DNA of 64,000 bases from Candidatus Sulfopaludibacter sp. SbA3 (GTDB lineage: Bacteria; Pseudomonadota; Alphaproteobacteria; Caulobacterales; Hyphomonadaceae), in NCBI GenBank assembly GCA_945913285.1, contig CAMEDD010000001.1:62001-126000 (forward strand). Direction: 5' to 3'. Each line of letters begins with the position of its first letter. Position 1 is the stretch's first letter. Shown one piece after another: positions 8,245 through 17,739 of this stretch. A model generated the notes under the pieces. The model searched no databases. It saw nothing but the letters and a program-made list of their open reading frames with translations, and was not told the DNA's origin. The translations under genes and the position numbers were made by a program.

Positions 8245-8265
8245 AGACCGCACCTTCTGCGGTCT
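8245..8265 (+). promoter_or_regulatory. 5'-end hairpin of the csbD-like transcript
   Basis: AGACCGCA (8245-8252) and TGCGGTCT (8258-8265) form a perfect 8-bp stem with a five-base loop, starting roughly where transcription from the EcfG promoter should begin. The ribosome-binding site AAAGGAAA follows unpaired. It may stabilise the short mRNA. Confidence 0.5.
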
Positions 8266-8282
8266 GTTGAAAGGAAACTGCC

Positions 8283-8453
8283 ATGGACAAGGAACACCTC
8301 AAGGGCGCGGCCAAGACGGCCGAAGGCCAGATCAAGGAAACCGCCGGCAAACTGACCGGCGACAAGAAGCTGGAAGTTGAAGGCAAGCTCAAGCAGGCCG
8401 AAGGCGAAGTCCGCAAAGCGGTCGGCGACGCGAAAGACGCCATCAAGAAGTAA
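8283..8453 (+). CDS. CsbD-like general stress protein
   Basis: This is a 56-residue hydrophilic protein of the CsbD family, which is widespread, abundant under stress and of unclear biochemical role. It consists almost wholly of charged helical repeats (KGAAKTAEGQIKETAGKLTGDKKLEVEGKLKQA in overview), with the family pattern AEGQIKETAGKLTGD. The ATG is preceded by AAAGGAAA. The EcfG promoter 46 bp upstream places it in the general stress regulon, and a hairpin follows the stop. Confidence 0.85.
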   Translation: MDKEHLKGAAKTAEGQIKETAGKLTGDKKLEVEGKLKQAEGEVRKAVGDAKDAIKK

Positions 8454-8491
8454 GTATTTCGCAAGGCAAACGGGGCTGGGGAACTGGACAA

Positions 8492-8536
8492 AATGGCCCC
8501 GTTGCGAGCGATCGCGGCGGGGCCATTGCGCTTTTG
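8492..8536 (+). terminator. Rho-independent-like terminator after the csbD-like gene
   Basis: AATGGCCCC (8492-8500) pairs with GGGGCCATT (8519-8527), with an inner GCGA/TCGC helix, followed by GCGCTTTT. It ends the short csbD-like transcript. Confidence 0.6.
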
Positions 8537-8583
8537 GTGCGCCGGCGCCACTTTCGGGCGAAGCGACAATCTGGGAGAGCGGC

Positions 8584-8757
8584 ATGACTGAGATTACCGT
8601 CACGCGTGAGGATGGCCCGGCCGGCGGGCGCTACCTGGCCGCGATTGAAGGCCATAGGGCCGAGATGACCTCTCCCAAGGCGGGCGCGCTGCGCGGCAAA
8701 GGCACGGGCCAGGCGCAGATCGAAAAACATGCCGAATGCCAGGACGTGCTGGCATGA
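8584..8757 (+). pseudogene. Internally deleted GNAT acetyltransferase remnant
   Basis: The 57-residue frame starts like a YjdJ-type GNAT domain (MTEITVTREDGPAGGRYLAA...EGHRAEMT), jumps to the acetyl-CoA loop (ALRGKGTGQA) and then to the C-terminal end (KHAECQDVLA, compared with the usual HPEWQDVLA). The strands between these blocks are missing, so about a third of the usual 90 residues is gone while the frame is kept. This comparison is from memory of the family, not an alignment. Its stop overlaps the start of the intact GNAT gene by ATGA. It may still be translated only to couple the next gene. Confidence 0.55.
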
Positions 8758-9032
8758 CGCAGGAGATTGCGCATGACCCCGCGCGCCAGCGCTACAGCGT
8801 GGTGATCGGGGGCGCCGAAGCCTATCTGACCTACGAACGGCCAAAGGCGGGGCACCGTTTCATCACGCACACGGTCGTGCCGGATGCGCTCGGCGGACAA
8901 GGGCTGGGCAAAAGACTGGTGCAGCGCGTGATGGCGGATATCATTGCGGGCGGTGAGACCGTGTCTTCGACGTGCTGGTTCGCCAAGGGGCTGATCGACA
9001 AGACACCGGAATGGGCGGCGAGGCGTTCATGA
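8754..9032 (+). CDS. GNAT family N-acetyltransferase (YjdJ type)
   Basis: A 92-residue minimal GNAT domain. It has the N-terminal strands (RYSVVIGGAEAYLTYE), the central strand (ITHTVVPDALGGQGLGKRLVQRVM) with the acetyl-CoA pyrophosphate loop GGQGLGKRL, and the C-terminal signature CWFAKGLIDKTPEW. Substrate is unknown; this subgroup is usually annotated only by fold. It is the second gene of a tightly overlapping trio with the decayed copy upstream (ATGA) and the YcgN-like gene downstream (ATGA). Confidence 0.8.
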   Translation: MTQEIAHDPARQRYSVVIGGAEAYLTYERPKAGHRFITHTVVPDALGGQGLGKRLVQRVMADIIAGGETVSSTCWFAKGLIDKTPEWAARRS

Positions 9033-9481
9033 CCGGCCCGCCCTTCTGGAAAACCAAGAGGCTCGACCAGATGGATGCGGCCGAGTGGGAGTCGCTGTGT
9101 GATGGCTGCGCGAAATGCTGCCTGCTGAAACTCGAAGACGAGGACACCGGCGAGATTGCCTACACACGGTTGCACTGCCGGTTGCTGGATGCGGGGACGT
9201 GCCAGTGCTCTGACTATGCCAACCGCAAACTCCATGTGCCGGACTGCGTGAAGCTGACCCCCGCGGGCATAGAGGAGATCCGCTGGATGCCGGGCAGCTG
9301 CGCCTACCGGCTGATCAACGAGGGCAAGGATCTGCCGGACTGGCATCACCTCGTCTGCGGCGACCGTACGCGCGTCCATACTGAAGGCCATTCCGTCCTT
9401 GGGCGGACGGTCTCGGAGGATACTGTTCTCGACGAAGACCAGGAGGACTGGGTCGTCGATTGGGAAGGCACCGAGTTCTGA
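9029..9481 (+). CDS. YcgN family cysteine-cluster protein (UPF0260)
   Basis: A 150-residue protein of the YcgN/UPF0260 family. The conserved cysteines are in CDGCAKCCLLKLED near the N terminus, then CRLLDAGTCQCSDY and DCVKL, a pattern expected to bind a metal or iron-sulfur centre. It also has the family stretch WMPGSCAYRLINEGKDLPDWH. The ATG at 9029 overlaps the preceding GNAT stop. Biochemical function is unknown. Confidence 0.87.
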   Translation: MTGPPFWKTKRLDQMDAAEWESLCDGCAKCCLLKLEDEDTGEIAYTRLHCRLLDAGTCQCSDYANRKLHVPDCVKLTPAGIEEIRWMPGSCAYRLINEGKDLPDWHHLVCGDRTRVHTEGHSVLGRTVSEDTVLDEDQEDWVVDWEGTEF

Positions 9482-9524
9482 TCCGGAAACGGCGTCTTAA
9501 GGGAAACCGGCGACAAATCCGCGG

Positions 9525-10424
9525 ATGGACGTTCTGCCCGCCTTCCTGTCGCATCTCGGAAATGAGCGCCGCATGGCGGCGAAGACCGTCGAGGCCTATG
9601 GCTCGGACCTTGCGGCCTTCTTCGGCTTCATGCGCATCCACCTCGGCGAAGAGCCGACCTTGCGCGCGCTGGCCGGCCTGAAGGCGCGCGATATCCGCGC
9701 CTATCTCGCGGCACGGCGGCGGGATGGGCTGTCGGACGCTTCGATTGCGCGCCTACTCTCCTCGATCAAGGCGCTGTACCGCTGGATGAGCCGGGCGCAT
9801 GGCCTCGAGAATGCCGAGATCGGCTACCTTCAGGGCCCGCGCCGGGCGCCGCGATTGCCGCGCCCGGTCTCGGTTGAAGCGGCGCGGGACATCCTGCACG
9901 AGGCCGAGACCGAGCCGGACGCTGAACCCTGGATGGCCGCTCGTGACGCCGCTGTCCTGTCGCTGCTCTATGGCGCCGGCCTGCGCATCTCGGAAGCCTT
10001 GAGCCTGACGGGCGCCGACCTGCCAGCGCCCGAGCGCCTGCGGGTGTCGGGCAAAGGCGGCAAGACGCGCATCGTGCCGCTGATTGCGCCCGTGCGCGAG
10101 GCGATCGATGCCTATGCCGCAGTTTGTCCCTATGCGCTGACCCGCAGCGGCGCGCTGTTCCGGGGCGCCAAGGGCGGACCGCTCAGCCCGCGGATCATCC
10201 AGGGCCGGATGCAGATGCTGCGCGGCCTGCTCGGCCTGCCGGAGACGGCGACGCCGCATGCGTTGCGGCATGCCTTCGCCACGCACCTGCTGGCCAACGG
10301 GGCGGACCTGCGAGCGATCCAGACCCTGCTCGGTCATGCCTCGCTCTCGACAACGCAGGTATACACGGGCGTCGACTCAAGCCGCCTGCGCGCGGTGCAT
10401 GCGGCCGCGCACCCACGCGCCTGA
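9525..10424 (+). CDS. xerC: Tyrosine recombinase XerC
   Basis: XerC, with XerD, resolves chromosome dimers at dif near the terminus. The 299-residue protein has the N-terminal SAM-like core-binding domain (about 1-100). The catalytic domain follows, with all active residues visible: R154 (GLRISE), K180 (GKGGKTR), H245 and R248 (HALRHAFATH), H271 (LLGHASLS) and Y280 (TTQVYT). The GAKGGPLSPRIIQ and AHPRA tail favour XerC over XerD. It is convergent with hemW. No dif site is visible in the window. Confidence 0.9.
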   Translation: MDVLPAFLSHLGNERRMAAKTVEAYGSDLAAFFGFMRIHLGEEPTLRALAGLKARDIRAYLAARRRDGLSDASIARLLSSIKALYRWMSRAHGLENAEIGYLQGPRRAPRLPRPVSVEAARDILHEAETEPDAEPWMAARDAAVLSLLYGAGLRISEALSLTGADLPAPERLRVSGKGGKTRIVPLIAPVREAIDAYAAVCPYALTRSGALFRGAKGGPLSPRIIQGRMQMLRGLLGLPETATPHALRHAFATHLLANGADLRAIQTLLGHASLSTTQVYTGVDSSRLRAVHAAAHPRA

Positions 10425-10426
10425 TC

Positions 10427-11599
10427 TCAGGGGCTCAGCGCTGCGGTGATCGCATCGGCCAGCAGGCGTCCGCTCGCCGTGAGGCGAAGTTCAGCGCCCG
10501 CCATCTTGGCCCAGCCCTTATCTACGAAGACGGCAATCTTGTCGCGCGGCACTGCAGCGCCGGACACGGTCTCGACGCGGCGCAGGTCCACCCCTTCCGC
10601 TGCCCGAAGCCCCATCGCCAGAAGTTCGCGCGCAATCTCCAGCTGCGCCAGTTGCGCGGCATTGCTCCAGCCGCTCTGTGAGGCCTGGACGTTGGCAATG
10701 TAGGCTTCCGGCCGCCGCTCAGCTTCGCTGGCATAGCGATTGGCGCCCACACTCACACGCCCATGCGCCCCGGGCCCGACCCCGATCCAGTCGCCGCCGC
10801 GCCAATAGATCAGGTTGTGTACGGACTGATACGCCGGCGACGCTGCGTGGTTCGAGACTTCGTAGGCGGGCAAGCCGGCGGCGGCCGTGACACTCTGCGT
10901 CAGCTCATAAAGATCGGCCTGCGCATCGTCGTTCATCGGCGAGATATCGCCGCGCTTTGCCGCAAGGCCAAACGGCGTCTTCGCCTCGAAGGTCAGCTCA
11001 TAGAGCGAGAGGTGCGGAGCGCCGAGCGCGAGCGCGTCGCTCAGTTCGGATTCCCAGCTCGCAGGGCTCTGGCCCGGGCGCGCATAGATGAGATCAATCG
11101 AGACCGAACCGAACACGCGCAAGGCGCGCCGGACGGCTTCAGCCGCCGAGACCGCGTCGTGGTCGCGCCCGAGGAATGCGAGGGCCGCGTCGCGCAGCGA
11201 CTGCACACCAATCGACAGCCGCGTCACCCCTGCCCTCTGCCAGCCTTGAAGGTCGGCGCGCATAACATCGTTAGGGTTGGCTTCGAGCGTGATCTCGGCG
11301 CCCGGCTTGATACCGAAGGCATCGGAGGCGGCGAGCAGGATGGTGCCAAGCTCATCCGGGCGCAGCAGCGCTGGCGTACCGCCGCCAAAGTAGACCGAGT
11401 CCAGGGGCCGGTGCTGCGGCATGCGCGGACGGTGCGCGTGAATGTCGGCCGCGATCGCATCGACCAGCGCGCCGCCCTGCCGGTCCTTGGCGGCGTAGAC
11501 GTTGAAATCGCAATATGGGCAGATACGGGCGCAGTACGGCCAATGCACGTACAGGCCAAAGCCGAAATGCGGTCCGAAGGGTGCAGGGATGAGCGTCAC
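10427..11599 (-). CDS. hemW: Radical SAM heme chaperone HemW
   Basis: HemW inserts haem into acceptor proteins and was formerly called oxygen-independent coproporphyrinogen oxidase-like. The radical-SAM iron-sulfur ligands are C23, C27 and C30 in [14 protein letters not shown]. The four-residue spacing and the missing extra cysteine (CDFNVY rather than the HemN form) place it in HemW. The 390-residue length is standard and a C-terminal HemN domain is present. Its ATG overlaps the rdgB stop (ATGA-type), the usual rdgB-hemW operon. Confidence 0.93.
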   Translation of the reverse strand: MTLIPAPFGPHFGFGLYVHWPYCARICPYCDFNVYAAKDRQGGALVDAIAADIHAHRPRMPQHRPLDSVYFGGGTPALLRPDELGTILLAASDAFGIKPGAEITLEANPNDVMRADLQGWQRAGVTRLSIGVQSLRDAALAFLGRDHDAVSAAEAVRRALRVFGSVSIDLIYARPGQSPASWESELSDALALGAPHLSLYELTFEAKTPFGLAAKRGDISPMNDDAQADLYELTQSVTAAAGLPAYEVSNHAASPAYQSVHNLIYWRGGDWIGVGPGAHGRVSVGANRYASEAERRPEAYIANVQASQSGWSNAAQLAQLEIARELLAMGLRAAEGVDLRRVETVSGAAVPRDKIAVFVDKGWAKMAGAELRLTASGRLLADAITAALSP

Positions 11600-12219
11600 G
11601 TCAGCAGCGCCGCCCGCAGCTTGTTCACCGCGTCGGCGCGGTGGCTCATTGCATGTTTCCGGCTGGGATCCATCTCGCCGAAAGTCATTGTCTCGCCGGC
11701 GGCGATGAAGACGGGATCATAGCCGAAACCCCGGTTTCCGCGCGGCGGCCAGACGAGCGTGCCGTGCACTTCGCCTTCGAACACGGCCTCCGATCCATCC
11801 GGCCAGGTCACAGCCAGCGCGCAGACGAACTTTGCCGACCGGTCTGGAGACCCGCTCGCCTGCAAGGCCTGCTCGACACGTTCCATCGCCCGGTAGAAGT
11901 CTCTTGGCTCACCCGCCCAGCGCGCTGAATAGATGCCGGGTTCGCCGCCGAGCGCGGTGACCGCGAGGCCGGAATCATCGGACAAGGCTGGCAGGCCGGA
12001 GGCCTTCATGGCGGCGCGGGCCTTGAGCAAGGCATTTCCCGCAAAAGTTGTCTCCGTCTCCTCGGGTTCGTCGAGGCCCAGTTCGATAGCTGAGACAACT
12101 TCGAACCCATGCGGCTCGAACAGCGCCTTCAGTTCCGTCACCTTCCCGGAGTTGTGGGTCGCCGCCAACAGGCGGCCGGGCACCAGCCGGGGGTGCGATT
12201 GAGTGAAATTCACAGGCAT
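11596..12219 (-). CDS. rdgB: RdgB/HAM1 non-canonical purine NTP pyrophosphatase
   Basis: This enzyme hydrolyses dITP, ITP and XTP to keep deaminated purines out of DNA. The 207-residue product has the substrate motif [11 protein letters not shown] near the N terminus, [22 protein letters not shown] in the middle, and GFGYDPVF and [12 protein letters not shown] near the end. The start at 12219 is supported by a GGAG site. In many alphaproteobacteria rph precedes rdgB; here rph is 1.9 kb away on the same strand, with a DUF2975/HTH pair and creA between. Confidence 0.94.
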   Translation of the reverse strand: MPVNFTQSHPRLVPGRLLAATHNSGKVTELKALFEPHGFEVVSAIELGLDEPEETETTFAGNALLKARAAMKASGLPALSDDSGLAVTALGGEPGIYSARWAGEPRDFYRAMERVEQALQASGSPDRSAKFVCALAVTWPDGSEAVFEGEVHGTLVWPPRGNRGFGYDPVFIAAGETMTFGEMDPSRKHAMSHRADAVNKLRAALLT

Positions 12220-12324
12220 ACTGGCTCCGTTCTTGCGTTGTGCGCGAACTGATATATCGTTATTCGGTAATATTGGCACATCGGGCGATCTGGGTGCGGA
12301 TTCATGAACCATCAAGGATAGAGG

Positions 12325-12870
12325 GTGAAAAGACCAGACATGCCCAGCACCGGACACAATTCTATGGCGGAAATCATGTCTGTGCTCGTCACAGTCGCCA
12401 TGTGGATCGTCGGCGCCATGGGCGTGATCGGCATCCCCGTCCTTGGTATGGGCTTGATGGCCAGCCTGTCGGGCGGCGCCACGGAAGTCTCCGGCATCAA
12501 GGCGCTCGCAGAGGGCGTGACGCCTGGTCAGCTGGTGATCGGCCTTGCCGGGCTCGTTGTGATTGTGCCGGGCGTCATCTTCATCTGCCTTCAGCTGCGC
12601 CGTATCCTGCAGACGCTCTCCGAGGGCGACCCCTTCGTGCCAGAGAATGCCACCCGCCTGTCGCGGATCGGGATCACCATCGCGGCAATGGAACTGATCC
12701 GCATTGCCACGGTTCTGGCGGTCTTCACGGCGCCCACCCTTGTCGGCGACGAGCCGCCGCGCGTCTCGACACAGATCATACTGTGGATCTCGGTTGCGGC
12801 GCTGTTCGTGCTTTCCCAAGTCTTCCGTGAAGGCACCCGCCTGCGCGACGAAGAAAAAATGACGATCTGA
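12325..12870 (+). CDS. DUF2975 membrane protein
   Basis: An integral membrane protein of about 181 residues with four predicted helices (about 20-50, 70-95, 115-140 and 148-168). The stretch [28 protein letters not shown] matches the DUF2975 signature of a loop between helices 2 and 3. DUF2975 genes nearly always sit beside a small HTH regulator, as here. GTG 12325 has AAGGA six bases upstream; ATG 12340 is the alternative start. Function is unknown. Confidence 0.83.
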   Translation: MKRPDMPSTGHNSMAEIMSVLVTVAMWIVGAMGVIGIPVLGMGLMASLSGGATEVSGIKALAEGVTPGQLVIGLAGLVVIVPGVIFICLQLRRILQTLSEGDPFVPENATRLSRIGITIAAMELIRIATVLAVFTAPTLVGDEPPRVSTQIILWISVAALFVLSQVFREGTRLRDEEKMTI

Positions 12871-12886
12871 GGAGCGCCATAAACCC

Positions 12887-13126
12887 ATGACCATTCGCGT
12901 GACCCTCGACCGCGTTCTTCTGGAACGCAGGATGTCTCTGACGGAACTGTCCGAGCGCGTTGGCGTGACGCTTGCGAACCTGTCGATACTTAAAACCGGA
13001 AAGGCCAAGGCTATCCGGTTCTCGACGCTGGAAGCCCTTTGCCGTGAATTGAAGTGCCAGCCAGGCGATATCCTCGTGTTCGATACCCAAGACGAGCAGG
13101 GCGAACGGCGCTTCGCGGCCGAGTAG
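12887..13126 (+). CDS. Small XRE-type helix-turn-helix regulator (YozG-like)
   Basis: A 79-residue single-domain Cro/C1-type DNA-binding protein. The helix-turn-helix is in [46 protein letters not shown]. It follows the DUF2975 gene by 16 bp, and this pair is a recurring two-gene unit in which the regulator probably controls its own operon. Confidence 0.87.
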   Translation: MTIRVTLDRVLLERRMSLTELSERVGVTLANLSILKTGKAKAIRFSTLEALCRELKCQPGDILVFDTQDEQGERRFAAE

Positions 13127-13163
13127 CCAGCTCACGTTCGCCTTCTGCCTGGCACAGATTGCG

Positions 13164-13184
13164 TGCAGCCTCCCTCAGGCTGCA
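13164..13184. terminator. Stem-loop after the HTH gene
   Basis: TGCAGCCT (13164-13171) and AGGCTGCA (13177-13184) make a perfect 8-bp stem with a five-base loop, 38 bp after the HTH stop. There is no T-run, so termination would need help; it may also protect the mRNA end. Confidence 0.4.
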
Positions 13185-13211
13185 TCCTGGGCAGCCCACG
13201 GGGGCGAGGCG

Positions 13212-13520
13212 ATGACGCCGGGTGATGATGTCCTGAACATTGAACGGCTGCGCCTTCTTGCCTCGGCTGCCCTGGGTGGCCCCGCGGAACGCGCCCTCCA
13301 GGTTGAAGCCGCGCCCGGAGACCTTTTCGAAACTCACCTTGCAAGCCCGCGCGGCCGGATCGTGCTGTTTCGCCTGCGCAACAGGCAATTGCGTTCGCTC
13401 CCGCGTTTGCCGGCCGGCGAGCGCGGCGAACGACGGATACACACAACCGGATTGTGTCCGGATGAGGCGTGCGCCATCGCGGTTTGCGAAGCGCCGGGAT
13501 CGCTTCGCTCAGCCGGGTGA
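13212..13520 (+). CDS. Doubtful ORF in the gap before creA
   Basis: The 447-bp interval between the HTH gene and creA has a plus-strand frame of 102 codons starting MTPGDDVLNIERLRLL, with GAGG four bases before the ATG. A similarly long frame lies on the opposite strand, and third-position GC does not separate them clearly. I recognise neither product. The interval could hold one small gene, a decayed one, or nothing. Confidence 0.25.
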   Translation: MTPGDDVLNIERLRLLASAALGGPAERALQVEAAPGDLFETHLASPRGRIVLFRLRNRQLRSLPRLPAGERGERRIHTTGLCPDEACAIAVCEAPGSLRSAG

Positions 13521-13573
13521 GTTGATCGCCGCCGCCCGCAGGGTTAGACAGCGACCTTCCGGAACCAGCAGAA

Positions 13574-14086
13574 ATGGCGCGCAGCATGATCCTCTCACTG
13601 CGCGCCGCGAGCCTTGCCCTGTGTGCGATGGGGCTCGCCGCATGCGGCGGCAGCGGCAAGGAAGTGGGCGAGTTCAAGAACGACTGGACCGGCAACGAGA
13701 TCAAGATCATGCAACTGCAAGATCCGAAGGTCACCGGTGTGGTCTGCCACCTCGCGCATTTTGATCGCGGCGTTTGGGACCGGATCGGCAATGGTAACTG
13801 GTTCGAGAACCCGTCCAACTCCTCGATCTCCTGCCTTCAGTCTGGCCAGATCACCGTTGGCAGTATCGATCTCGATAAGTCCGGCGAAGAAGTCTTCGAC
13901 CAGAGCCAGAGCCTGGTCTTCAAGCAGCTTGCCGTCCGGCGCATCTATGATCCGGGCACGGACAGCCTGATGTATGTCTCGTTCAGCCGCACGATTGTCG
14001 ATGGCTCGGCGAAAATGAGCCTGTCCACCGTTGCGCTCTATGGCCGCGACGTAACGTGGCCGGCGGGAAAACCGGCAGCCGAATAG
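13574..14086 (+). CDS. creA: CreA family lipoprotein
   Basis: A 170-residue exported protein of the CreA family, of unknown biochemical function. It has a signal peptide with the lipobox-like LAAC near residue 20-24. The conserved CreA core follows: FKNDWTGNEIK, DPKVTGVVCHLAHFDRGVWD, NGNWFENPSNSSISC and the terminal DGSAKMSLSTVALYG. Two conserved cysteines probably form a disulfide. The start could also be the ATG four codons later (13586). Confidence 0.85.
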   Translation: MARSMILSLRAASLALCAMGLAACGGSGKEVGEFKNDWTGNEIKIMQLQDPKVTGVVCHLAHFDRGVWDRIGNGNWFENPSNSSISCLQSGQITVGSIDLDKSGEEVFDQSQSLVFKQLAVRRIYDPGTDSLMYVSFSRTIVDGSAKMSLSTVALYGRDVTWPAGKPAAE

Positions 14087-14087
14087 G

Positions 14088-14813
14088 TCAGCCGATCGCG
14101 GCACGCTGGGCGGCGAACAGTTGGTTGCAACCCTTCTCCGCCAGCACCATCATTGCATCGAGTTCAGGCCGCGTCATCGGACGCGACTCGCCAGTGCCCT
14201 GCACTTCGATGAAGCCGCCGTCCGAGCTCATCACCACGTTCATATCGGCCTCGCCGCCGGAATCTTCCGGATAGTCCACATCCAGAACAGGGTGGTTCTG
14301 GAACAGGCCAACCGAGATAGCGGCCGCCTGTTTGAGCACCGGGCTGGTCTTAATGATGCCCTCGGTCTGCAGGTACTTGCAGGCGAGCGCCAAAGCCACG
14401 AAGCCGCCGGTGATCGAGGCGGTGCGGGTGCCACCATCGGCCTGCACAACGTCGCAGTCGATCGTTATCGTGTTCTCGCCGAGTGCGTTGAGGTCGATGA
14501 CCGAGCGCATCGAGCGGCCGATCAGGCGCTGGATTTCCTGCGTCCGGCCGGACTGTTTACCTTGTGCCGCTTCGCGCCGTCCGCGCGTGTGCGTGGCGCG
14601 TGGCAGCATGCCGTATTCGCCGGTGACCCAGCCTGCGCCCTTCCCCTTCATCCAGCCGGGAACGCCTTTTTCCCAACTGGCGGTGCAAAGCACGTGGGTG
14701 TGCCCGAATTTTGCAAGGCACGAGCCCTCAGCATAGCGGGTCACGCCGGTTTCAAGGGAAATCGGACGCAATTCGTCGAAAGGGCGTCCTGATGGGCGGA
14801 CAAGGCTGGGCAT
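14088..14813 (-). CDS. rph: Ribonuclease PH
   Basis: RNase PH is a phosphorolytic 3'-5' exoribonuclease that trims tRNA 3' ends and forms a ring-shaped hexamer. The 241-residue product has the family start [18 protein letters not shown]. Conserved stretches follow: [35 protein letters not shown], the RNA-binding [12 protein letters not shown], and [19 protein letters not shown]. It is complete and convergent with creA. Confidence 0.95.
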   Translation of the reverse strand: MPSLVRPSGRPFDELRPISLETGVTRYAEGSCLAKFGHTHVLCTASWEKGVPGWMKGKGAGWVTGEYGMLPRATHTRGRREAAQGKQSGRTQEIQRLIGRSMRSVIDLNALGENTITIDCDVVQADGGTRTASITGGFVALALACKYLQTEGIIKTSPVLKQAAAISVGLFQNHPVLDVDYPEDSGGEADMNVVMSSDGGFIEVQGTGESRPMTRPELDAMMVLAEKGCNQLFAAQRAAIG

Positions 14814-14903
14814 GGCGCGGAATCCTTATAGGTTGCGGCCTGATTTGCGGGTTTTGAGGGCGATGTCCACCTAAAGGATGCGCCCGGAGTGTAGAGGCAG
14901 GAT

Positions 14904-16577
14904 ATGGCAAGTGACATCGAGATCGCGCGGGCGGCCAAGAAGCGCCCGGTCGTAGAGGTGGCCGCGACCCTCGGCATCCCGCCCGGGGAACTGATCCCCT
15001 ATGGCCATGACAAGGCGAAGCTGTCGGCGCGCCATATCAAGGACCTGCGCCCGCTGGACCTCGGCAAGCTGATCCTCGTCACCGCCATCAACCCGACCGC
15101 CGCCGGCGAAGGCAAGACGACCACCTCCATCGGCCTCGCCGATGCGCTGAACCGGATCGGGGAAAAGACGCTGCTCTGCCTGCGCGAGCCTTCGCTGGGG
15201 CCTTGCTTCGGGATGAAGGGCGGCGCCACGGGCGGCGGCCTCAGCCAGGTCGTGCCGATGGACGAGATCAACCTGCACTTCACGGGCGACTTCCACGCCA
15301 TCACGTCTGCGCACAACCTGCTCGCGGCGATGGTGGACAATCACATCCACTGGAACCAGGAGCCGCAGATCGATCCTGTGCGCCTCACCTGGCGGCGGGT
15401 GATCGACATGAACGATCGCAGCCTGCGCAGCGTCGTCTCAGGCCTCGGCGGTCCGGGCAATGGAAGGCCGGTCGAGACCGGGTTCGATATCACGGTCGCT
15501 TCCGAAGTGATGGCGATCCTGTGCCTCGCCAAGGACGCTGCTGACCTTGAAGCGCGCCTGTCGCGCATCATTGTCGGCTATACCCGCGAACGCGCTGCGG
15601 TGACCGCCGCCGACATCAAGGCGGTGGGCGCGATGATGGTGCTGCTGAAGGATGCGATCCAGCCCAACCTCGTCCAGACCCTCGAGAACAATCCGGTCTT
15701 CATCCATGGCGGGCCCTTTGCCAACATCGCGCACGGATGCAATTCGGTCATCGCGACGCGCGCGGCTATGCACATGGCGGATTATGTCGTCACCGAAGCA
15801 GGCTTCGGCGCCGATCTGGGCGCGGAGAAATTCCTCAACATCAAATGCCGGCAGGCGAATCTCGTGCCCGACGCAGCGGTGCTGGTCGCGACCGTCCGTG
15901 CCCTGAAGATGCATGGCGGTCTCACCAAGGACGAACTGGCGGCCGTCAGCTACAGCGCGCTGGAATCCGGCCTCTCCAATCTCGGGCGCCATATAGAAAA
16001 CCTCAAGCTGTTCGGCTTGCCGGTGGTCGTCGCGGTCAACCGGTTCACCACAGATACCTCGGCCGAGATCGGCGCCATTGAAGCCTTTTGCAGCGCGGTG
16101 GGCGTGCCGGTAGCTGTCTGCACGCATTGGGCGGAAGGCGGACGCGGCGCAGAAGCGCTCGCGCACGTCGTGAAGGCCCTCGCGAACCAGAAAAGCAAAC
16201 CACAATTCAAGCTGCTCTATCCGGACGACATGCCCTTGCTCGAGAAGATCGAGACCGTGGCTACGCGCATCTACCGGGCAACGCGCGTTGAATCGACGCG
16301 CGCTGTCCGCAACCAGCTGAAAGCCTGGGAAGCCGCGGGGTTTGGGAACTTGCCGGTCTGCATGGCCAAGACCCAGTACAGCTTCTCGACCGATCCGAGC
16401 CTGCTCGGCGCGCCCGTGGACCATGTGGTGCGCCTGCGCGAGGTGCGCCTTTCGGCTGGCGCGGGCTTCGTCGCCGCGATCTGCGGGGACATCATGACCA
16501 TGCCCGGCCTGCCCCGCCGCCCGGCCGCCGAGATCATGTCGCTCAACGCGCTGGGACAGGTGGAAGGCCTCAGCTGA
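14904..16577 (+). CDS. fhs: Formate--tetrahydrofolate ligase
   Basis: Fhs makes 10-formyl-tetrahydrofolate from formate, ATP and tetrahydrofolate, feeding one-carbon units to purine and formyl-methionine synthesis. The 557-residue length is standard. The ATP-binding loop [15 protein letters not shown] is at about 64-78, followed by [20 protein letters not shown] and [11 protein letters not shown]. The C-terminal [16 protein letters not shown] is the family end signature. It runs into hrcA with a 64-bp gap. Confidence 0.96.
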   Translation: MASDIEIARAAKKRPVVEVAATLGIPPGELIPYGHDKAKLSARHIKDLRPLDLGKLILVTAINPTAAGEGKTTTSIGLADALNRIGEKTLLCLREPSLGPCFGMKGGATGGGLSQVVPMDEINLHFTGDFHAITSAHNLLAAMVDNHIHWNQEPQIDPVRLTWRRVIDMNDRSLRSVVSGLGGPGNGRPVETGFDITVASEVMAILCLAKDAADLEARLSRIIVGYTRERAAVTAADIKAVGAMMVLLKDAIQPNLVQTLENNPVFIHGGPFANIAHGCNSVIATRAAMHMADYVVTEAGFGADLGAEKFLNIKCRQANLVPDAAVLVATVRALKMHGGLTKDELAAVSYSALESGLSNLGRHIENLKLFGLPVVVAVNRFTTDTSAEIGAIEAFCSAVGVPVAVCTHWAEGGRGAEALAHVVKALANQKSKPQFKLLYPDDMPLLEKIETVATRIYRATRVESTRAVRNQLKAWEAAGFGNLPVCMAKTQYSFSTDPSLLGAPVDHVVRLREVRLSAGAGFVAAICGDIMTMPGLPRRPAAEIMSLNALGQVEGLS

Positions 16578-16641
16578 CCCCGAATCGCAGCTTCTGTCAG
16601 CGGCGGGCCTATTGAACACCGGGCCTGCGGTCCCTAATCCA

Positions 16642-17739
16642 ATGGGTATGGCCGAGCGTTTCGAGACGGAATCCCTGATGCAGCGCCTTGACCAGCGCTC
16701 CCGCGACATATTCCGGGAGATCGTCGAGGGTTATCTGGCCACCGGAGAGCCGGTTGGCTCGCGCACGCTGTCGAAGAGCGGCATACACCTGTCGCCCGCC
16801 TCGATCCGCAACGTGATGGCCGACCTGACCGAACTGGGCCTGCTGGACGCCCCCCACATCTCGGCGGGGCGCGCGCCGACCCATAAGGGCCTTCGCATGT
16901 TCGTCGACGGCTTCCTCGAGTATGGCGAGCCATCGAAGCTCGATAAGGCGGCCATCGACGACCGGTTGGCCGCGGCCGGCGCGGACTTCGACGCGGTCCT
17001 GGGCGAGGCCTCGGACATTCTCTCAGGCCTCACCGGCGGCGCAGGGCTCGTTTCCTCACCGACGCGGGATGCACCGGTCCGGCATGTCGAATTCGTGCCG
17101 CTGGCCGGCGGGGACGCGCTTTGCGTGCTGGTCACCGAGGACGGCGACGTCGAAAACCGGTTCATCAAGGTGCCGGACGGATTGCCCGTCACCACGTTGA
17201 TCGAGGCCGGCAATTACCTCTCCACCCGCCTCAAGGGCCGCACGCTGGCCGAAGCCACCCATGAAGTGCGTGACGAGCTGCGCAGCCGCCGCGCCGCCCT
17301 CGACAGCGCCGCCACCGCCCTCGTTGAAGCAGGCCTCGCCCAATGGGGCGGCGACGCGCCGGGCCGGGGCCGCAGCCTAATTGTGCGCGGCCGCGCCAAC
17401 CTTCTGGAAGATGCCAAGGCCGCCGAAGACCTCGACCGCGTCCGCCAGCTGTTCAATGAACTCGAGCGCCAGCAGAGCCTCCTGGAAATCCTTGACACGA
17501 CCCGGGACGCCGAGGGCGTGCGCCTGTTCATCGGCGCCGAAAACAGGCTTTTCCCACTTTCGGGTTCAAGTGTGATCGTGGCTCCCTATATGGGGGGCTC
17601 GAAACAAGTCATCGGAGCCCTGGGTGTGATCGGGCCAACGCGCCTGAATTATGCCAGGGTGATCCCGATGGTGGATTATACCGCGAAAGTGGTTGGCGAG
17701 ATCCTCGCCGGCCGGCGCGGAAAGGATGGGAAGTCATGA
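16642..17739 (+). CDS. hrcA: Heat-inducible transcription repressor HrcA
   Basis: HrcA represses heat-shock genes by binding CIRCE elements and needs GroEL to fold. The N-terminal winged-helix domain (about 15-85) shows [25 protein letters not shown] and [31 protein letters not shown]. The rest is the GAF-like dimerisation region ending [14 protein letters not shown] 16642 or 16648 is the likely start; the frame extends to a TTG at 16612 but no clear ribosome-binding site is seen. I find no CIRCE inverted repeat upstream, so its targets, such as groESL, lie outside the window. Confidence 0.92.
   Translation: MGMAERFETESLMQRLDQRSRDIFREIVEGYLATGEPVGSRTLSKSGIHLSPASIRNVMADLTELGLLDAPHISAGRAPTHKGLRMFVDGFLEYGEPSKLDKAAIDDRLAAAGADFDAVLGEASDILSGLTGGAGLVSSPTRDAPVRHVEFVPLAGGDALCVLVTEDGDVENRFIKVPDGLPVTTLIEAGNYLSTRLKGRTLAEATHEVRDELRSRRAALDSAATALVEAGLAQWGGDAPGRGRSLIVRGRANLLEDAKAAEDLDRVRQLFNELERQQSLLEILDTTRDAEGVRLFIGAENRLFPLSGSSVIVAPYMGGSKQVIGALGVIGPTRLNYARVIPMVDYTAKVVGEILAGRRGKDGKS

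Noticed and set aside
13011-13442. Minus-strand frame of 143 codons before creA as a gene
   Set aside because: It overlaps the HTH gene and a competing plus-strand frame; neither shows a known domain, so only the doubtful plus-strand frame is listed.
15438-16709. 423-codon minus-strand frame opposite fhs
   Set aside because: Antisense to a full-length formate--THF ligase; its peptide shows no fold features.
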